64,000 bases of DNA, from contig DAICZP010000073.1 in NCBI GenBank assembly GCA_027311065.1, forward strand, positions 29,133-93,132, written 5' to 3'. This document shows, piece by piece, positions 41,694-49,953 of this stretch (its first letter is position 1; every line of letters begins with the position of its first letter). This DNA comes from Thiomonas sp. GTDB taxonomy: Bacteria; Pseudomonadota; Gammaproteobacteria; Burkholderiales; Burkholderiaceae_C. A program made the position numbers and the translations under genes. The notes beneath the pieces were generated by a model. It had not been told where the DNA came from. It saw only the letters and a program-made list of their open reading frames with translations, and searched no databases.

Positions 41694-42992
41694 TCAGTGC
41701 GCGAGCTCGATCTCGCCGTTTTCGACGCGGCTGCGCCAACCGACCAGCCAGGCCGCGAGATCGGCTGCCGGCAGGGGACGCGCAACGTAGAAGCCCTGGG
41801 CAATGTCGCATCCGAGATCGCGCGCGAAGCGCCAGTCGGATGCGGTTTCGACTCCTTCGGCGACGAGGGACATGCCAAGACTGCGCCCGATGTCGGCCGA
41901 GGCACGGAAAATCACGGCATGGCGCTCGTTGTCGCCGGCCCCGTGGACGAATGCCTGGTCGACCTTGAGCTCGTCGAAGCTGAAATCGCGCAGCTTCAGA
42001 AGGGTGGAGTAACCGTTGCCAAAATCGTCGACCGAGAGATGAAAGCGTCGCATGCGCAGGCGCGCCATCACTTCGATCGGAATCCGCGCATCACGGGCGA
42101 GCCCGCTTTCCGTGATTTCGAGCACGACCGATGCCGGATCGACGCCGAGTCGCTCGGCGACCGCGGTGACGTACTCCGGAAAATCAATTTCACTGATGTC
42201 CTGCGCAGACACGTTCACGGACATCTTGATGCCGAGGCCCTCGCGCTGCCAGCGAGCCTGCTGGCCCAGCGCGCGATCGAGCACGTTGTGGGTCAGGCGC
42301 GTGATCAGGCCATGGCTTTCTGCCAATTGCGCGAAAACCGCGGGCCCGATGACACCGTCGTCGGGATGGTTCCAGCGTGCGAGCGCCTCGACACCGAGCA
42401 AGGCGCCCGTGCGCATGTCGACTTTCGGCTGGTAGACGCAGTCGATTTCGCCATGATCAATGCCGTGCGCGAGTTCCGCCGCACTCGGCAGCCGGCGCGC
42501 AGGGCGCTCAAACGCTGCTGCCTCCGGGCGGTAGGCACGAATCATGTCACGCAGGAGCTCGAACGCCGGGGGTTTGGGAATCCGACCCAGCAGGCGCAAG
42601 CCGTACGATGCGGCCAACTGTTCCCCGGCGCGCAGCAAGGACTCGCTCTCCCCGCTGGAGAGCACGATCGCGCCGCGGTAGCCGATGCCGGCGAGGTTGC
42701 GGAAAAAAGTCATGCCGTCCATTCCCGGCATGTTGATGTCGAGAATGATGAGATCGGGGCGGGCTTCGCCGGCGCTGATGGCCGCGAACGCGGCGACCGC
42801 GTCGGTGAAACCTCGCAGCGCGAAGTCGCCCATGCGGGCGATCATCAATGTGATGACGTTGACGATGAAGGCATCGTCATCCACGATGCAAATCGTCGGC
42901 AGCGGGGACTTGTCAGGGCTGGCGTCCATGGTGCTCGGCGCGAGGCGCGGTTGGAATGGATGGGGTGTTGGGGAAACGGAGCGGGCACCCAT
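41694..42992 (-). CDS. REC-EAL c-di-GMP phosphodiesterase response regulator
   Basis: This 432-residue protein has a receiver (phospho-acceptor in LIILDINMPGMDG) and a full EAL domain. Catalytic motifs are complete: GVEALARWNHP, VLEITESGL, VDDFGNGYSTL, LKVDQAFVHG and AEGVETASDW, so active hydrolysis of c-di-GMP is expected. The ATG at 42992 overlaps the stop of the upstream hybrid kinase (ATGA); an internal ATG at 42929 is possible. It is the natural phosphorelay target of that kinase. Confidence 0.92.
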   Translation of the reverse strand: MGARSVSPTPHPFQPRLAPSTMDASPDKSPLPTICIVDDDAFIVNVITLMIARMGDFALRGFTDAVAAFAAISAGEARPDLIILDINMPGMDGMTFFRNLAGIGYRGAIVLSSGESESLLRAGEQLAASYGLRLLGRIPKPPAFELLRDMIRAYRPEAAAFERPARRLPSAAELAHGIDHGEIDCVYQPKVDMRTGALLGVEALARWNHPDDGVIGPAVFAQLAESHGLITRLTHNVLDRALGQQARWQREGLGIKMSVNVSAQDISEIDFPEYVTAVAERLGVDPASVVLEITESGLARDARIPIEVMARLRMRRFHLSVDDFGNGYSTLLKLRDFSFDELKVDQAFVHGAGDNERHAVIFRASADIGRSLGMSLVAEGVETASDWRFARDLGCDIAQGFYVARPLPAADLAAWLVGWRSRVENGEIELAH

Positions 42993-45900
42993 CAGGGCGT
43001 GGGCGGTGCGATTGTGGCGTTTTCGATCTCGCGAAGCACATCCGCTCCAAGGCGCTCGATGTCAGCGTGAACCTCCGACAGCGTCGCGCGCGATGCAGAC
43101 GCACCGTTGTGTTCCAGCCATTCCAGTCGCGCGGCCAGCGTCGCCGCGCCGACGGTTCGTGAGGAAGACTTCAGCTTGTGCGCGATAGCGGCAATAGGCT
43201 CGCGGTGGGTCTGCGCCATCGCGTCCGACAGGCGTGCGAGTGCGTCACGAAGCTCGTGACAGTACTGTCGGTACAGCGCCGCGAGCATGTCGGCGTCATT
43301 CCCGACCAGGTCTCGAAGCGCCGCGGGGTCGACGAGCCTTTGGGGATCGCGCGCGTCGGATGGTGGTCCGGTCACGGCGAGGGTAGCGGGAGGGCGTGCG
43401 CGTGTTTGCAGCATCTTGCGCAAATCTTCAAGGGCGACGGGCTTCGTCAGATGGTCGTCCATTCCGGCATCCAGCGCCCGCGCCAGCTCCTCCGGCAGTG
43501 CGGCCGCGGTGACCGCAACGATGGGAAGGCGGGGCGCACCGCTTGCTGCTTCAGCGTCCCGGATGGCTCGCGTGAGCGCGAATCCATCGATGTCAGGCAT
43601 GTGCAAATCGCTCAGGAGCAGCGCATAGTGCGCACCGCCGAGGCGCGCCAAGGCCTCGGCACCGTCACGCACGATGTCGGCGACATAGCCCAGGCGCTCC
43701 AGTTGCAGTCGGATGACCTGGCGGTTGGTGTCGTTGTCCTCGGCGACGAGGACCAAGCGCCCCCGCGCTTGCGCATCCTCGCGTGACAGCGTGGGTGGCG
43801 TGGCCACCGACTGCGCGGTGGTGGCGCAAGCCGGCTCCACCGCGGAATCACCGTGTATCGCCTGGAGCACTGCGGCGGCCAGACGGCGGGCAGAGAGGTG
43901 GGCAGCATCGAACTCCACCACACCATCGCTGCGGCGCCGCGGTGCGCGGCGTCGGCCTTCGCGGATGATGAGCACCGCGTCGTCGCCATCGGTGCGCATT
44001 GGGGCGTCCGTGGTTTCCGGCAACAGCCAGATTTGTACACGCGACTGCGCGCTCACATGGTCATCCGGGCACGGGGTGTCCGGCCCCAGCACGGTGGCAC
44101 CGCCCGCGTGCAGGCAGTTCGCGATATCCGCTTCGAGCGCGCCACCGCCCGGATGCACGACACAACAGATGTCACGCAAGGGCAGCGGTGGCGTCGCTTG
44201 CCCAGGGTCGCCCGCCACGGTCAGGGGGAGCCGGACCGTGAAGCGACTGCCTTCGCCGGGTTGGCTTTCCACATGGATATCGCCGTGCATCATCGCGACC
44301 AGATTGCGGGTGATCGACAGGCCCAGGCCGGTGCCACCGAAACGCTTGTTGGTGTAGCGGTCGGCCTGCTCGAAAGGGTTGAAAAGCCGCGCGAGCGCTT
44401 CCGGTGCCATGCCGATGCCGTTGTCGGCCACGGTCAGTTCGACCCACGCCCCGGCGCCGCTTTCGATCCGGTGCGCGCGCACCGACACCGCGCCCGCACG
44501 CGCCTCACGTCCGCTGAACTTGATGGCGTTGCTCACCAGATTGAGGAGGATCTGGCGGATGCGAAGCTCGTCGCCAAGAACCATCGCCGGCAAGGATGGA
44601 TCGATGAACAGACGCAGCGAGACATTGTTCTTTTGCGCCATTTGCGCGAAGAGTTCGGCAGCTTCGAGCAGACAACGTTCGAGGTCGAACGTCGCCTCGG
44701 CGAGTTCGAGTTTTCCGGCCTCGATCTTCGCGTGGTCGAGAATGTCATTGATGATCCCCAGCAGCGAAAGCGCCGAAGCGCGGCTGACGTCGGCCATTCG
44801 CATCTGCTTCGGTGTCAGGCTGCTTTGTAGCAGTAGATCAAGCATACCGATCACGCCGTTCATCGGTGTGCGGATTTCGTGGCTCATCGCCGCAAGAAAA
44901 TCCGACTTGGCGCGGCTCGCCGAGATTGCCTCGTCGCGGTTGCGCTCGAGTTCATGAATCAGCGCATTGCGCTCGCGGAGGTCGTGCAGAGACCCGACAT
45001 GAAAAGCCGTTCCGTGAATCTCAAAGCGATTGACAGAAAGTGATAACGGAATTTCGTGCCCGTGGCTGTTTTTACCGACTATTTCGCGGGTACTTCCTTC
45101 AGGAGGCAGTACCGCCGACCAGAGTTGTCCTGCTTCGACCGGTCCCGCTTGCGGGTGCAGGCCGACCAGAAAATCGTCGACGTGCGCACCCAGAATGGCA
45201 TCGGGCATAAAGCCGAACAACTTGCAAAAACCGAGGTTGCATTCAGCGATGCGGCCATTCGCGTCGAACAGCAGCACGCCGTCAGCGAGATTGTCGAGGA
45301 TGGCCTTGAGACGTATCTGGTTTTCGCGCAGGGCGCGATCCTGCGAGCGCAGTTTCGACGCGGTGTCATTCAGCGTTTCGCCCAGCAGCTGGAGTTCGAG
45401 GTTGCCCCGAAAGACGCGCAGTGGCGCAACATTGGGGTTGCCGATCTGGCGTGCAAACCCGGTTGCGCGGGCCATCGCAGCCAGGCTCGGACGAAGGAAG
45501 CCAAGCAGCAGCAGCGAGCTCGACCCCATGAGAACAAGGAGAAAGGCGAACCCGTTGCGGGCGAGCAAGCCGACTTCGGCGTGAATTTCGGCCGCGGATG
45601 CTTCAAGGTAAAGCCACCCGAGCCGTCCGTTGGCCAGTGGCTGCCAGATTTCGATGCGATCGTCCCCCCCGCCCATTCCGTGCGGGCGCAGCCACCCGCC
45701 GCTGTCACCTTTGCCCCAACGCACTTGCATGCGCGGCGACGTCGGCACCGGCAGTCGGCCGTAGGTGTAGGACACGCTCGGGGCGCCTCCTCGCGGTCGA
45801 TTGACGCGGCTGAGCACCCGCCCCTCCTGATCGACGACGGCGAGGCTGCGAACCCCGGGGAATTGGGCCGCGGCGGTCAGCATGCCCTCGATCGAGCCGT

Positions 45901-46123
45901 AGTCCTTGGTCATCGCCAGCGGCGTGGTGCCAATGGCGAGGTTGCCTGCCACCGCGCTGAAGCGGCGTTCCGTATCGTGTGTTTGAAGCTTGACGAAATC
46001 GCGGCCGACATACCAACCGATCAGCAGCAGGTTCAGCAGCGCAAGGAGCGCCGCGCCGAGGATCACCTGGGTATGGAACCGACGCAGGGGGTGCCCGCGC
46101 AGGCGGCTGTCGTCAGCCTGCAT
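42992..46123 (-). CDS. Hybrid sensor histidine kinase with REC and HPt
   Basis: This 1,043-residue membrane kinase has two transmembrane helices (VILGAALLALLNLLLIGWYV and FAFLLVLMGSSSLLLLGFL) around a periplasmic sensor and a HAMP-like linker. A PAS domain (ILDNLADGVLLFDANGRIAE) is followed by HisKA ([20 protein letters not shown]) and the ATPase (NLVSNAIKFS, GTGLGLSITRNLV). The receiver has LLLSDLHMPDIDGF and the HPt reads AIAHKLKSSSRTVG. It lies 6 bp after a PhnD-like binding-protein gene and overlaps the REC-EAL gene, forming a sensor-kinase-effector operon. Confidence 0.92.
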   Translation of the reverse strand: MQADDSRLRGHPLRRFHTQVILGAALLALLNLLLIGWYVGRDFVKLQTHDTERRFSAVAGNLAIGTTPLAMTKDYGSIEGMLTAAAQFPGVRSLAVVDQEGRVLSRVNRPRGGAPSVSYTYGRLPVPTSPRMQVRWGKGDSGGWLRPHGMGGGDDRIEIWQPLANGRLGWLYLEASAAEIHAEVGLLARNGFAFLLVLMGSSSLLLLGFLRPSLAAMARATGFARQIGNPNVAPLRVFRGNLELQLLGETLNDTASKLRSQDRALRENQIRLKAILDNLADGVLLFDANGRIAECNLGFCKLFGFMPDAILGAHVDDFLVGLHPQAGPVEAGQLWSAVLPPEGSTREIVGKNSHGHEIPLSLSVNRFEIHGTAFHVGSLHDLRERNALIHELERNRDEAISASRAKSDFLAAMSHEIRTPMNGVIGMLDLLLQSSLTPKQMRMADVSRASALSLLGIINDILDHAKIEAGKLELAEATFDLERCLLEAAELFAQMAQKNNVSLRLFIDPSLPAMVLGDELRIRQILLNLVSNAIKFSGREARAGAVSVRAHRIESGAGAWVELTVADNGIGMAPEALARLFNPFEQADRYTNKRFGGTGLGLSITRNLVAMMHGDIHVESQPGEGSRFTVRLPLTVAGDPGQATPPLPLRDICCVVHPGGGALEADIANCLHAGGATVLGPDTPCPDDHVSAQSRVQIWLLPETTDAPMRTDGDDAVLIIREGRRRAPRRRSDGVVEFDAAHLSARRLAAAVLQAIHGDSAVEPACATTAQSVATPPTLSREDAQARGRLVLVAEDNDTNRQVIRLQLERLGYVADIVRDGAEALARLGGAHYALLLSDLHMPDIDGFALTRAIRDAEAASGAPRLPIVAVTAAALPEELARALDAGMDDHLTKPVALEDLRKMLQTRARPPATLAVTGPPSDARDPQRLVDPAALRDLVGNDADMLAALYRQYCHELRDALARLSDAMAQTHREPIAAIAHKLKSSSRTVGAATLAARLEWLEHNGASASRATLSEVHADIERLGADVLREIENATIAPPTP

Positions 46124-46129
46124 GTCTGA

Positions 46130-46993
46130 CTACCGCGGGCGCACGACGAGGGACTCGAGATGCAGATGCTCGAGTGGGCCATAGTCACGCGCGAAGTCCG
46201 CCACCACCGGTCGCGGGATCTCGGCGGCGAACAGCACGGCATGCGCCGCCGGATCGCGTGCCATGGCAAAGAACGCGTCGCGCACGGCATGACGTATGGC
46301 CTGCGGCACACGTGGGTTCGCGGCGAACGCGTGCGGCGCCGTCGTCGGTGTCTGGTAAAGAACGCGCAACTGGGCGCGCAGGGCCGGGGTCTCGCGCGCA
46401 AGCGTTTCAGCAACGCCGCCACCCGCCACGTCATCACCCCGTACCACGGAGCGGTATACGTTTTGATGCGAGCCGACGTAGTGAGGCAGCACATGCACGC
46501 CCTGCGCGAGAAGCAAGGCACGCATGTAGAGCGACGCGCCAAATGCGTTCGGTGCCGGGAAGGCCACTGCCTTGCCGTCGAGATCACGGATGGCGTGGAT
46601 GGGGCTGTCGGCGCGCACGACCAGCATTCCCGACAGCCGCCTGGCATCGTGCACCAAGGGGATGTAGCCTTGGCTTTCGTGTGCCATCACGACGTGATAA
46701 GGATTGAGAAACGCGAAGTCCGGCACACCTTTCGTGAACGCATCTTCGAATTCGGGGATGGTCGAGTACGCCTGGAGCGTGAATGTCAGGTGCGTGCGCT
46801 CGCCGAGGGCATCGAGCAGGGGGCGCCAGCGGGCGTAGATTTCTGCCGGCGCGAATTGCGGCACGACCGCGACCGTGTAGTGCGTCGTCTCCGCACCGGC
46901 GATCTTCGTGACGGCCAAGGCTGCGGACGCAGCGGACTGAAGAAACGCACGCCTGGATGGATGCATATTTTGTCGAATTGTGAGTGAAGGCAT
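46130..46993 (-). CDS. PhnD-like periplasmic binding protein (probable kinase co-sensor)
   Basis: This 287-residue protein starts with a twin-arginine-like signal (SRRAFLQSAASAALAVTKIA) and continues as a PhnD/phosphonate-type binding protein. Matching segments include VAVVPQFAPAEIYARWRPLL, FTKGVPDFAFLNPYHVVMAH, DLDGKAVAFPAPNAFGASLY and HYVGSHQNVYRSVVRGD. No transport permease or ATPase follows; instead the next gene, 6 bp on, is a hybrid kinase. This suggests ligand delivery to the kinase rather than uptake. ATG 46966 is an alternative start. The ligand is unknown; phosphonates and oxyanions are common for relatives. Confidence 0.85.
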   Translation of the reverse strand: MPSLTIRQNMHPSRRAFLQSAASAALAVTKIAGAETTHYTVAVVPQFAPAEIYARWRPLLDALGERTHLTFTLQAYSTIPEFEDAFTKGVPDFAFLNPYHVVMAHESQGYIPLVHDARRLSGMLVVRADSPIHAIRDLDGKAVAFPAPNAFGASLYMRALLLAQGVHVLPHYVGSHQNVYRSVVRGDDVAGGGVAETLARETPALRAQLRVLYQTPTTAPHAFAANPRVPQAIRHAVRDAFFAMARDPAAHAVLFAAEIPRPVVADFARDYGPLEHLHLESLVVRPR

Positions 46994-47241
46994 CCGGCGA
47001 CCCGCGCGCGGGTACGCGGAGGGCGCCTGCGCGCCAGTATAGGACGCGCCGGCGCCATGTCCCGGGCGCGTTCCCGGGCCGTTGCCGGATATTTAAGGTC
47101 TCCGGAGATGGCACGATGGCAGCACGATCAGAGATCGGACGATGCGTTCCACGCGCGCGACCCGTATCGACCGCCCGAGGGCAGTTCGACACGCGTCGGT
47201 GCGAGGTCGGGGAGCGCGGTTGCGCGCCGGGCGCAGCGCGG

Positions 47242-47634
47242 TCAGTTGGGCTGATGCCCTGCGCTGCGCGCCGCGTAAATGGCAAGCGCTTCGATCAGCT
47301 CGGGGCTTTCGCCGGCGGCAGGCGAGACCACGATGCGCATCGCAGGATGGCGCTGTTCGGCCTCCTGGACCGCACGCGGAATATCGCGCTTGAGATGGCC
47401 CCCGGCGCCGAGGAACAGCGGGATGAGGTGCAACAGGGCACAGCCCTCGACAGCGGCGGCGTCGAGTGCCTCGGGGAGCAGCGGCGCCATCGTCTCCAGA
47501 TACGCCACGTGGACTGTCCACGTGGGGTGATCGCGGTGGATGCGCGCGCGCACCGAGGCAAATGGCACAGCCCATTCGGGTTCGCGCGACCCGTGTGCCA
47601 GCAGCAGAATGTGTGTTTTGTCGTCGGTTTGCAT
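47242..47634 (-). CDS. cbiX: CbiX/SirB-type sirohydrochlorin chelatase
   Basis: This 130-residue protein is a short single-domain chelatase that inserts Co or Fe into sirohydrochlorin during cobalamin or siroheme synthesis. Motifs include THILLLAHGSREPEWAVPFA (metal-binding His), VAYLETMAPLLPEAL and LIPLFLGAGGHLKRDIP (second His). Length is typical of the small CbiX form. It stands alone here between intergenic regions. Confidence 0.88.
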   Translation of the reverse strand: MQTDDKTHILLLAHGSREPEWAVPFASVRARIHRDHPTWTVHVAYLETMAPLLPEALDAAAVEGCALLHLIPLFLGAGGHLKRDIPRAVQEAEQRHPAMRIVVSPAAGESPELIEALAIYAARSAGHQPN

Positions 47635-47728
47635 GCCTGCATTATCGCTGCATGGCCCCTACACTCATGCAATCAACTGCCTTGACACCACCTTTTTCAT
47701 GCGTGCCACGGCGCTTCCGGATTCTCCC

Positions 47729-47869
47729 ATGCTGATTCACGAAATTCCTGACGTTGCCGTTTTGCAGCTGGGCCGGCTGCTCCCCGGCCCCGACGGTACC
47801 CTGCGGTCGGGGCCGGCCAACTGGCAGCGGCCGTTGGCGCAGGGCCTGGATGTCCATTCCCGTGCGTGA
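47729..47869 (+). CDS. Small ORF overlapping EamA start
   Basis: This 46-codon frame reads MLIHEIPDVAVLQLGRLLPG and ends in DVHSRA, overlapping the EamA start by 20 bp. It may be a translated leader peptide coupled to the transporter gene, or the remnant of a longer gene. It has no recognisable family. Confidence 0.35.
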   Translation: MLIHEIPDVAVLQLGRLLPGPDGTLRSGPANWQRPLAQGLDVHSRA

Positions 47870-48818
47870 CGCGGCGGTGACATCCCTGCTGCGGCGCGTC
47901 GGGCCGGCGCGCGACTTCCTCATCCTGCTCGCTGGCGGCGCCATGCTCGGCTCTGTGGGGGTGCTGGTGCGGCTGGCCGGGGCAGCCGGCGTCGGCCCGT
48001 TCGCCAGCGCCTTCTGGCGCATGGCGCTTGCGGCTCCCGTGCTTGCGGTCTGGGCCTGGCTGGCCGGAGGCGCTCACGAGGGCCCGGTCTGCGCCGGCGT
48101 TGGCTCGGGGGCGCGTCGTGAGCCCGTTGAAGGAATGCGCGTGCCGTTTCCGCCGTGGTCGGGGGCAGCATTGGTCGCGTTCAGCGCCGCCATGTTCGCC
48201 GGGGATCTCATCCTGTTTCATCTCGGCCTGGTCTGGAGCACGGTTGCCAATGCCACGCTTGAATCCAACCTCGCTCCCGTGGTGATCGTGCTGGGCTTAT
48301 GGGCGGCGACCAGGACGATGCCACCTTCAGCGCTGCTGTTCGGGCTGGTTGCGGCCATGGCGGGCGCATTGCTGATGATCGGTCCGCATTTCGGTGTGCG
48401 TCGCAGCCTGCTTGGCGATGCCTGCGGCTTGGGGTCAGCCTTGTTCTATGCCGCCTATCAAGTGGGTGTGCAGCGCGCCCGGCAGCGCTTTGCGACCCTC
48501 CCCTTGATGGCACTGGTCACCGTTGGCGCTGCGCTCGCGCTGGCGCCTTTCGCTTGGTGGGAGGGACGCTTCTGGCCACGGTCCCCCTTGGGATGGCTCT
48601 GGTTGGCGGGGTTGGCGGTTCTGGCCCAGATCTGTGGGCAGGTTGTGATCGCGTATGCGGTCAAGCATCTCAGTCCGGCACGCGCCTCGATCGGCTTGCT
48701 GGTGCAGCCCGTTACCTCGGCCGTCTATGCCTGGGCGTTGCTGGGCGAGAGGCTGAGCCCGCTGCAGGGCATGGGTGCCATGTTGCTGCTAGGGGGAATT
48801 TATGTATCCAGACGCTGA
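47850..48818 (+). CDS. EamA/DMT-family transporter
   Basis: This 322-residue membrane protein has ten hydrophobic segments in two EamA repeats: FLILLAGGAMLGSVGVLVRL with SAFWRMALAAPVLAV, and LGDACGLGSALFYAAYQVGV with SAVYAWALLGERLSPLQGMG. RhaT/EamA proteins export metabolites. The start MSIPVRDAAV is preferred over the ORF-track extension. A 30-residue hydrophilic loop (GAHEGPVCAGVGSGARREPV) is unusually long for the family. It is distinct from the exporter on island A. Confidence 0.87.
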   Translation: MSIPVRDAAVTSLLRRVGPARDFLILLAGGAMLGSVGVLVRLAGAAGVGPFASAFWRMALAAPVLAVWAWLAGGAHEGPVCAGVGSGARREPVEGMRVPFPPWSGAALVAFSAAMFAGDLILFHLGLVWSTVANATLESNLAPVVIVLGLWAATRTMPPSALLFGLVAAMAGALLMIGPHFGVRRSLLGDACGLGSALFYAAYQVGVQRARQRFATLPLMALVTVGAALALAPFAWWEGRFWPRSPLGWLWLAGLAVLAQICGQVVIAYAVKHLSPARASIGLLVQPVTSAVYAWALLGERLSPLQGMGAMLLLGGIYVSRR

Positions 48819-48996
48819 GGTTGAGCGCGCGCCAGGCCATTGCGCAGGCATTGCCGCACTGCGTGAAGGAGATTGACGGAACGGGGGCGCGCCCCCATAT
48901 GGGTTGATGCAAGGGTTTCGGCGAGGCCCGATCTCTTTTCGACAATGGTCCGCCATCGGGTGTACCAGGTGTGCAGATTCAAGAAAGCGTCGAGCG

Positions 48997-49935
48997 ATGA
49001 AATTCAAGGATTACTACGAAGTGCTCGGAGTGGCGCGTGGCGCGAGCGACGACGAGATTCGGCGTGCCTATCGAAAACTGGCGCGCAAGTACCACCCGGA
49101 TGTCAGCAAGGAGCGTGACGCGGAAGATCGTTTCAAGGAACTTGGCGAGGCTTACGAGGTTCTCAAGGACCCCGAGAAGCGCGCCGCCTACGATCGGCTG
49201 GGGGCGCGCTGGCAGGGTGGCCAGGAATTCCAGCCGCCACCGGACTGGGGAAGTGGATTTGAATTTTCCGGGCGCCCCGGGACGGCTGGGGCTGGTGCGA
49301 CGTTCAGCGATTTTTTCGAGTCATTGTTCGGCGGAATGGGGGGTGCGGGAGGCCGCGCTGGCATGCGTCAGCGGCCGGCGCAGGCGGCCGCCGATCACCA
49401 CGCGCGCATCGCCATTGACATCGAGGATGCGTTTCAGGGGGCCGACAGGGTCGTGACGCTGCAAAGCCCGGAAACAGGGCCCGGTGGCCAGGTCACGATG
49501 CGCGAACGCAGCCTCCAGGTCCACATTCCGCGAGGTGTGCGCGAAGGCCAGCGTCTGCGGCTGGCCGGGCAGGGGGCACCTTCCGCCGACGGGCGGCGCG
49601 GCGATCTCTACCTCGAAATCCAGTTCAGGCCTCACGCCGTGTACAAGGTCGATGGCCGCGACCTGCATATCGTGCTCCCGGTGGCCCCTTGGGAGGCCGC
49701 TCTTGGGGCACAGGTACCCGTACGCACACCCGGTGGCATGGTTGAAATCACCATCGCTGCCGGGGCGCAGACCGGCCGCAAGTTGCGGCTCAAGGGCCGG
49801 GGCATGCCGGGTACCGAGCCTGGCGATCTGTTCGTTGAGCTTCGCGTGGTCCTGCCGTCGGCCGATGATCCGAAGGCGGCTGAGCTCTATCGCCGCATGG
49901 CCAGGGAACTGAACTTCGATCCACGCAGGAGCTGA
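48997..49935 (+). CDS. cbpA: CbpA-type DnaJ co-chaperone / curved DNA-binding protein
   Basis: This 312-residue class B J-protein has an intact J domain (FKDYYEVLGVARGASDDEIR) with the HPD motif in RKYHPDVSKERD. A Gly/Phe linker follows (TFSDFFESLFGGMGGAGG), then two beta-rich client-binding domains (RSLQVHIPRGVREGQRLRLA, TPGGMVEITIAAGAQTGRKL). It stimulates DnaK and, in E. coli, binds curved DNA. No cbpM modulator gene follows; glnD is convergent 18 bp away. Confidence 0.92.
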   Translation: MKFKDYYEVLGVARGASDDEIRRAYRKLARKYHPDVSKERDAEDRFKELGEAYEVLKDPEKRAAYDRLGARWQGGQEFQPPPDWGSGFEFSGRPGTAGAGATFSDFFESLFGGMGGAGGRAGMRQRPAQAAADHHARIAIDIEDAFQGADRVVTLQSPETGPGGQVTMRERSLQVHIPRGVREGQRLRLAGQGAPSADGRRGDLYLEIQFRPHAVYKVDGRDLHIVLPVAPWEAALGAQVPVRTPGGMVEITIAAGAQTGRKLRLKGRGMPGTEPGDLFVELRVVLPSADDPKAAELYRRMARELNFDPRRS

Positions 49936-49953
49936 CCGTGCCAGGGCATGAAC

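Noticed and set aside
41697-43070. 457-codon plus-strand ORF
   Set aside because: Antisense to the REC-EAL gene, which has complete catalytic motifs.
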